Source: Chloroflexia bacterium (GTDB taxonomy: Bacteria > Chloroflexota > Chloroflexia > QHBQ01 > JADMIH01). Taken from it: DNA of 7,955 nt. Below the pieces are notes generated by a model. That model was not told the origin of the DNA and did no database searches. It was given only the letters and a program-made list of their open reading frames with translations. The stretch's first letter is position 1. Every line of letters begins with the position of its first letter. This document shows, in pieces, positions 6,088 to 7,955 of the stretch. Location of the stretch: contig JAICKM010000303.1 in NCBI GenBank assembly GCA_025927935.1, positions 1 to 7,955 on the forward strand, read 5' to 3'. A program made the translations under genes and the position numbers.

Positions 6088-6513
6088 GTTCTGTCTCCTT
6101 ACGTTACTTTCTGTTCAACTCCCGCTTGCGGGCAGCCGGCAAGCGGAACCACAACCACTGTTGGCTAGCCGCGTGATGTAGCAACGCTCGCTGTGCGTGA
6201 CCCGCGATTACCGCCTCTATCCCGGTTGCGGCTCGGCCAGGAGCGTTTGCACACTTCCACAATAGCCGGAAGTGGCGGAGGGCGTATGCGGGATTCCCCG
6301 GTATCGTGCGGGGCGGGAGTACGGTAATTACGGAGCGGGGCAATGCCGGGGCAACACCGTATCCTGCCTTGCAAGGGCGGCATCCCGGTGGGCGGCCATA
6401 GGATCCCCTGCTCCCCCGCCCTCCGCGGGAAGGAGAGAATCGATGATGTGAAGAGAAGTAACTCCCCCCCGTGGCGGGGCGCGGCTGGGGGAGAGGTTGG
6501 TCCGGAAGACTGG
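6088..6513. other. 426-nt intergenic region with hairpins and C-rich repeats
   Basis: No frame here has a ribosome site, a natural composition or a recognisable product. A perfect 8-bp hairpin, CCGCTTGC (6122-6129) with GCAAGCGG (6139-6146), sits 35-59 nt before the secreted-protein start and so is in its leader or promoter. A 7-bp hairpin, CACTTCC (6252-6258) with GGAAGTG (6268-6274), lies further upstream. CCTTGCAAGG (6367-6376) is a small palindrome. The part next to 6514 contains the inverted C-rich repeats listed separately. The promoter of the secreted-protein gene must be here, but no pair of boxes is convincing. Confidence 0.6.
6407..6493. repeat. Inverted pair of C-rich repeat copies
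   Basis: A plus-strand copy starting CCTGCTCCCCCGCCC (6407-6437) and a minus-strand copy (6462-6499, ending CTGGGGGAGAGG) share the pattern CCT-CTCCCCC-GCC...CGC...GGGAG. CTCCCCC at 6411-6417 or at 6462-6468 can pair with GGGGGAG at 6487-6493; CCCCGCC (6414-6420) can pair with GGCGGGG (6473-6479). It begins 21 nt after the stop codon of the minus-strand gene at 6514, so it may shape that mRNA's 3' end. The look is that of a degenerate dispersed repeat common in GC-rich Chloroflexota genomes, from memory only. Confidence 0.45.
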
Positions 6514-7221
6514 CTAGGAAGCGCGGCGGCCTGGCTGCCGGATCCACCGGGCGCTGCCCCAGACCCAGGGCGCGTAGAGCAGGAAGCTGAGCAGCAGCGG
6601 CCCGGTCGCCAGGGCGGGAGCCACCACCAGCAAGGCCGTCGCCAGGACGGCGCTGGTCCACTCGGCGGCGCCCAGCCAGGCGAGCGGGCGGGGATACGTG
6701 GGGGTGGCGAAGAGGGCGGGTAGCAGGAGCAGGCCCGCGACGGAATAGAGTCCGTAAGCGGTGACATTGGTGAGCGCGTTCGCCAGGGTCTCGAAGCCTA
6801 GATACGTGAGGGTGGCTGGTTCGCGGGCAGCGACCGGCAGCCCCCGCGCGAGCCCCGCCATCGGCGGCAGCACGGCCAGCTGGATCACCACCCCGGTCAG
6901 ATCGACCGCCATGGCCGGGAGCGCCAGCCCGACAGCCAGGGCGCGCCACTGGCGCGGCCCGGCGAGATGGCGGGCCAGCGCGTAGTAGCTCCAGGCGAAG
7001 GTGGTGGTGACGACGAACCAGAACGCCCACCCGGCCTGCCACTGGCCCGCGTGCGCGGCGATCCAGGCCATGCGCGCCGCCAGGTCGCCGCCCTGCGCCG
7101 GGGTGCCGGGGGCCAGCACCAGCGCGGCATCGGCGGGGGCCAAAACGCTGTTGACCAGCCCGGCGACCAGCAGCACCGCCACGTCGAGCCACCGGGCCGG
7201 GGGCGGGTCAGGGTCCGGCAT
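6514..7221 (-). CDS. Six-helix membrane protein of unknown function
   Basis: This is a 235-residue integral membrane protein with a proline-rich cytosolic N-terminus (MPDPDPPPAR). Hydrophobic segments lie at about 11-29, 64-84, 94-118, 148-172, 181-202 and 205-222. I do not recognise a named family. The segment 'MAWIAAHAGQWQAGWAFWFV' (51-70) resembles the 'H...W..GW..W' pattern in several uncharacterised bacterial membrane proteins, and 'TYLGFETLANALTNVTAYGL' (139-158) is a polar-containing stretch that could line a pore or bind a ligand. The start at 7221 has GAGG 6 nt upstream and lies 14 nt inside the end of the preceding membrane-protein gene, so the two are translationally coupled and their products may act together. 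A longer frame on the same strand (6104-7192) is an arginine- and glycine-rich shadow. The gene is confident; no function can be given. Confidence 0.8.
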   Translation of the reverse strand: MPDPDPPPARWLDVAVLLVAGLVNSVLAPADAALVLAPGTPAQGGDLAARMAWIAAHAGQWQAGWAFWFVVTTTFAWSYYALARHLAGPRQWRALAVGLALPAMAVDLTGVVIQLAVLPPMAGLARGLPVAAREPATLTYLGFETLANALTNVTAYGLYSVAGLLLLPALFATPTYPRPLAWLGAAEWTSAVLATALLVVAPALATGPLLLSFLLYAPWVWGSARWIRQPGRRAS

Positions 7222-7955
7222 GCCCGGCCTCGGCCAGCGGCGCTCGGCGCCTGGTCAGCAGCAGGACCAGCGTGCCGGCGACGGGCAGCAGGGCCAGCGC
7301 CAGGTAGAGAGCGACCAGGCCCTCCGCCCCCGGACGCAAATCGGCGGCATGGAGCAGCGGCAGCAGCGCCAGGCCCAGCCCGGTGGGGATGGCTTGCAGG
7401 AACATGAGCCGGGTGCGCCGCCAATCGCCGTCCCAGAGCGTCCAGCTATAGGCTACGGCCAGCGTGCTGAACCAGACTCCGACGATACCGCCGACCAGTG
7501 GCGTCAGGGTCCACGGCCAGAACTGGTTGACGACGGCGACATTGGCGAGCAGGCCCAGCCCGGTCAGCCCGCAGGCGGCCAGGCCCAGGGCGGCCAGGGC
7601 GCGGGCCAGGGGCGGCATCGGCACCTCCACGGGCAGGCGCCCGCCGTGGGCGCGCTCCTGGGTGAAAAAGACGATAGGCGCGGCGACGAACAGGATACAG
7701 TACATGGTCAGCCAGTAGGCCAGGTGATACCAGGGGTGCTTCAGGAACGGCCCCATATTGAGGAAGGTCACGAGCGTGGCGGTGATGGAAAAGAGAGTGA
7801 TCACGACGAGGGTGACGCGCGCCCGTGCCCAGGTGGGTTGGAGCACGCCCAGGCCCACCAGCAGCAGCGCGTTGCCGTACATGACGCCCAGCAACCGGGC
7901 GCTGGCCGGGGGAGTGACGGTCCAGACGAACCACTGCTCGGTCTGGTCGGGGATC
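7208..7955 (-). CDS. Membrane protein of the same unnamed family as 4200-5084, N-terminus outside the window
   Basis: The frame continues without interruption to the right edge, so the start is missing; 248 residues are visible. An apparent start at 7894 would be TTG inside conserved sequence and is rejected: the codons upstream (7895-7954) encode 'IPDQTEQWFVWTVTPPASAR', which matches 'MPDRTADFFAWTIKP' in the gene at 4200-5084. From the first visible residue, hydrophobic segments follow at about 21-40, 47-66, 73-95, 114-134, 143-168, 183-199 and 211-231, matching the last seven helices of the paralogue. 'WPWTLTPLVGGIVGVWF' at about 143-159 corresponds to 'WPWQLTALTARVVAGWF' there. The stop at 7208 overlaps the next gene by 14 nt. 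The role is unknown; the repeated presence of the family and the operon pairing with another membrane protein are the only clues. Confidence 0.82.
   Translation of the reverse strand, partial: IPDQTEQWFVWTVTPPASARLLGVMYGNALLLVGLGVLQPTWARARVTLVVITLFSITATLVTFLNMGPFLKHPWYHLAYWLTMYCILFVAAPIVFFTQERAHGGRLPVEVPMPPLARALAALGLAACGLTGLGLLANVAVVNQFWPWTLTPLVGGIVGVWFSTLAVAYSWTLWDGDWRRTRLMFLQAIPTGLGLALLPLLHAADLRPGAEGLVALYLALALLPVAGTLVLLLTRRRAPLAEAGHAGP

Noticed and set aside
5278..6168. 296-residue open frame on the plus strand opposite the secreted protein
   Set aside because: The minus-strand gene has a signal peptide and a strong AAGGAG site; the plus frame has an unnatural Arg/Gly/Gln composition and extends across the hairpin region.
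6324..6331. GTAATTAC palindrome as a regulator site
   Set aside because: An 8-nt palindrome is too short to distinguish from chance, and no promoter elements flank it.
6104..7192. 362-residue minus-strand frame overlapping the six-helix membrane protein
   Set aside because: The product is low-complexity Arg/Gly/Ala in its first two thirds and runs through the intergenic repeats. The alternative frame gives a coherent membrane protein coupled to its upstream neighbour.
7208..7894. Start of the right-hand membrane gene at 7894
   Set aside because: The codon is TTG, there is no ribosome site, and 20 further in-frame codons upstream match the conserved N-terminal motif of the paralogue, so the gene extends beyond the window.
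7446..7934. 162-residue minus-strand frame at the right edge
   Set aside because: It is out of phase with the paralogue-matching frame 7208-7955 and has shadow composition.

Overview
The window is GC-rich (roughly 60-65% by eye) bacterial chromosomal DNA. Long spurious open frames lie opposite and out of phase with nearly every gene. Several palindromic intergenic repeats, the poorly characterised membrane and FMN split-barrel families, and the carbohydrate ABC permeases together suggest a Chloroflexota-like genome. That assignment is an inference from style, because no rRNA or other taxonomic marker is present. There is no phage, IS transposase, CRISPR array or toxin-antitoxin module.

Layout. 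Positions 1-2131 are read on the plus strand. Two carbohydrate ABC transporter permeases (MalF-type, then MalG-type) overlap by ATGA and end at a strong intrinsic terminator. A 77-nt palindromic repeat follows. Next comes an independent initiator tRNA-fMet gene with a near-consensus sigma-70 promoter and its own terminator. Everything from 2139 to the right edge is read on the minus strand.

In transcription order the minus-strand units are as follows. (a) A polytopic membrane protein cut by the window edge (7208-7955) overlaps a second membrane protein (6514-7221). (b) A single secreted protein with four cysteines (5338-6087) follows a 426-nt gap containing hairpins and C-rich inverted repeats. 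(c) A single eight-helix membrane protein (4200-5084) is preceded by an operator-like inverted repeat. (d) A three-gene operon (4004 to 2139) encodes a DUF2071/YqjF protein, a pyridoxamine-phosphate-oxidase-like split-barrel protein and a second, divergent split-barrel-like protein.

How they fit. The permeases form the membrane core of a sugar importer whose binding protein and ATPase are not visible here. The tRNA is a stand-alone housekeeping gene. The operon at 2139-4004 looks like a small uncharacterised redox or cofactor-binding module. The most notable observation is that the edge-truncated membrane protein (7208-7955) and the one at 4200-5084 share several sequence blocks. They are therefore paralogues of one unnamed membrane family, flanking the secreted protein and the 6514-7221 gene. 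I do not see a convincing new defence or mobile system; the interest lies in these unnamed families and in the intergenic repeats.
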